In this document: piece by piece, positions 4,540 through 5,335 of the stretch | How positions within the stretch are numbered: the stretch's first letter is position 1 | Layout of the letters: each line of letters opens with the position of its first letter | Assembly (NCBI GenBank): GCA_903958915.1 | Contig: CAJBVC010000174.1 | Coordinates: forward strand, 1-5,335 | Direction: 5' to 3' | Origin: an uncultured beta proteobacterium | Lineage (GTDB): Bacteria; Pseudomonadota; Gammaproteobacteria; Burkholderiales; Burkholderiaceae_C | Length of the DNA stretch: 5,335 nucleotides | Made by a program: the position numbers and the translations under genes | The notes under the pieces: model-generated | Told to the model about the DNA's origin: nothing | The model's input: only the letters and a program-made list of their open reading frames with translations | The model's database searches: none

Positions 4540-5335
4540 TCAGATTTCCTCGCCGAGGAAGCCACCACTCTGGTGTGCCCACAGGCGGGCGTACAAACCG
4601 CCGAGCGCCAGCAGTTCAGCGTGTGTCCCCTGCTCCGCAATGCGCCCCTGGTCCATCACCACCAGGCGATCCATTGCGGCGATGGTGGACAGCCGGTGGG
4701 CGATGGCGACCACTGTCTTGCCTTCCATGAGCTTGTAGAGGCTGGCCTGGATGGCCACTTCCACCTCGGAGTCGAGGGCGCTGGTGGCCTCGTCGAGCAA
4801 CAGAATCGGCGCATTTTTCAACATGACTCGGGCGATGGCGATGCGTTGGCGCTGGCCGCCCGAGAGTTTCACTCCACGCTCGCCCACATGGGCATCGAGC
4901 CCCTGGCGCCCCTTGGCATCGGCCAGTGTGGCAATGAAACTGTCGGCCTGCGCAGCTTGTGCTGCGGCCATCACCTGTGTATCGCTGGCATCGGGCAGGC
5001 CGTAGGCGATGTTGTCGCGCACCGAGCGGTGCAATAGCGAGGTGTCCTGCGTCACCATGCCGATATGGGCACGCAAACTCTCCTGCGTGACGTGTGCGAT
5101 GTCCTGCCCGTCGATACGGATGGCACCCGACTGAATGTCATAAAAACGCAGTAGCAGATTGACGATGGTGGATTTGCCAGCGCCACTACGGCCGACCAGC
5201 CCGATCTTTTCGCCGGCCCGGATATGCAGATCGAAATCCTGCACCACGGGCGATGCGCCATGGTATCCAAAGCGGACTGCGTCAAACTGCACCGCACCGA
5301 GTGGCACGGTGATGGCCGGTGCGTGCGGGGCGTCC
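4540..5335 (-). CDS. ABC exporter, C-terminal ATP-binding domain (cut by right edge)
   Basis: The frame is open to the right edge with no family-appropriate start, so this is the C-terminal 264 or so residues of a longer protein. A GTG at 5307 is in-frame but lies inside the linker (DAPHAPAITVPLGAVQFDAV), which is typical of the junction between the membrane domain and ATPase of half-size exporters such as MsbA. The complete nucleotide-binding domain shows Walker A GRSGAGKST (5193-5167), the Q-loop Gln (5049-5047), the LSGGQ signature (4866-4852), Walker B ILLLDE with D at 4794-4792 and the catalytic Glu at 4791-4789, a SALD D-loop, and the H-loop His (4698-4696). All catalytic residues are present, so it should hydrolyse ATP. 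The protein ends shortly after the fold in GGFLGEEI. The six-helix membrane domain that would define the substrate (lipid, drug or peptide) is outside the window. It converges on the CoA transferase gene. Confidence 0.93.
   Translation of the reverse strand, partial: DAPHAPAITVPLGAVQFDAVRFGYHGASPVVQDFDLHIRAGEKIGLVGRSGAGKSTIVNLLLRFYDIQSGAIRIDGQDIAHVTQESLRAHIGMVTQDTSLLHRSVRDNIAYGLPDASDTQVMAAAQAAQADSFIATLADAKGRQGLDAHVGERGVKLSGGQRQRIAIARVMLKNAPILLLDEATSALDSEVEVAIQASLYKLMEGKTVVAIAHRLSTIAAMDRLVVMDQGRIAEQGTHAELLALGGLYARLWAHQSGGFLGEEI

Noticed and set aside
4540..4548. TCAGATTTC, a 9-base direct copy of bases 4337-4345 in the inverted-repeat element
   Set aside because: Short match with no further similarity around it and overlapping the ABC gene stop; probably chance.
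4481..4738. Plus-strand frames of 68-154 aa across the ABC transporter region
   Set aside because: They are antisense to a domain with all ABC motifs intact and have no recognisable content.

Overview
The base composition (about 60% GC) and the look of every protein suggest a betaproteobacterium of the Burkholderiales, probably Comamonadaceae (Rhodoferax/Polaromonas-like). This is inferred from remembered family sequences, not from a search. The window is ordinary dense chromosome: five recognisable protein genes, one of them cut at each edge, plus one non-coding stretch of about 220 bases that holds most of the unexplained structure.

Left block, plus strand: the C-terminal end of a U32-family 23S rRNA hydroxylase (rlhA-like, runs off the left edge). 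After 42 bases comes a complete bacteriohemerythrin-GGDEF protein, a di-iron sensor fused to a diguanylate cyclase that should make c-di-GMP in response to oxygen or redox state. All seven di-iron ligands, the GGDEF signature and the inhibitory RxxD site are present. Its stop codon lies 4 bases from the stop of the convergent gene.

Middle block, minus strand: a DEDDh 3'-5' exonuclease (DnaQ/epsilon-like) with a small extra C-terminal domain, followed by a YiiM-like MOSC protein. The two overlap by an ATGA junction, so they are very likely one translationally coupled operon. One family degrades DNA ends and the other reduces mutagenic N-hydroxylated bases, so a shared role in nucleotide quality control is a reasonable but untested idea. 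Facing away from this operon on the plus strand is a short family III CoA transferase / alpha-methylacyl-CoA racemase-like gene. The gap between the two divergent genes contains a weak promoter-like AT-rich patch.

Right block: the ATP-binding domain of an ABC exporter (half transporter) on the minus strand, running off the right edge and converging on the CoA transferase gene. Between them (4316-4539) lies an 84-bp element bounded by perfect 13-bp inverted repeats, which resembles a MITE or REP-type element and carries an internal terminator-like hairpin. It is followed by a pair of mutually exclusive hairpins and a 22-codon open frame with a strong Shine-Dalgarno sequence. No CRISPR array, rRNA, tRNA, integrase or complete insertion sequence was seen.
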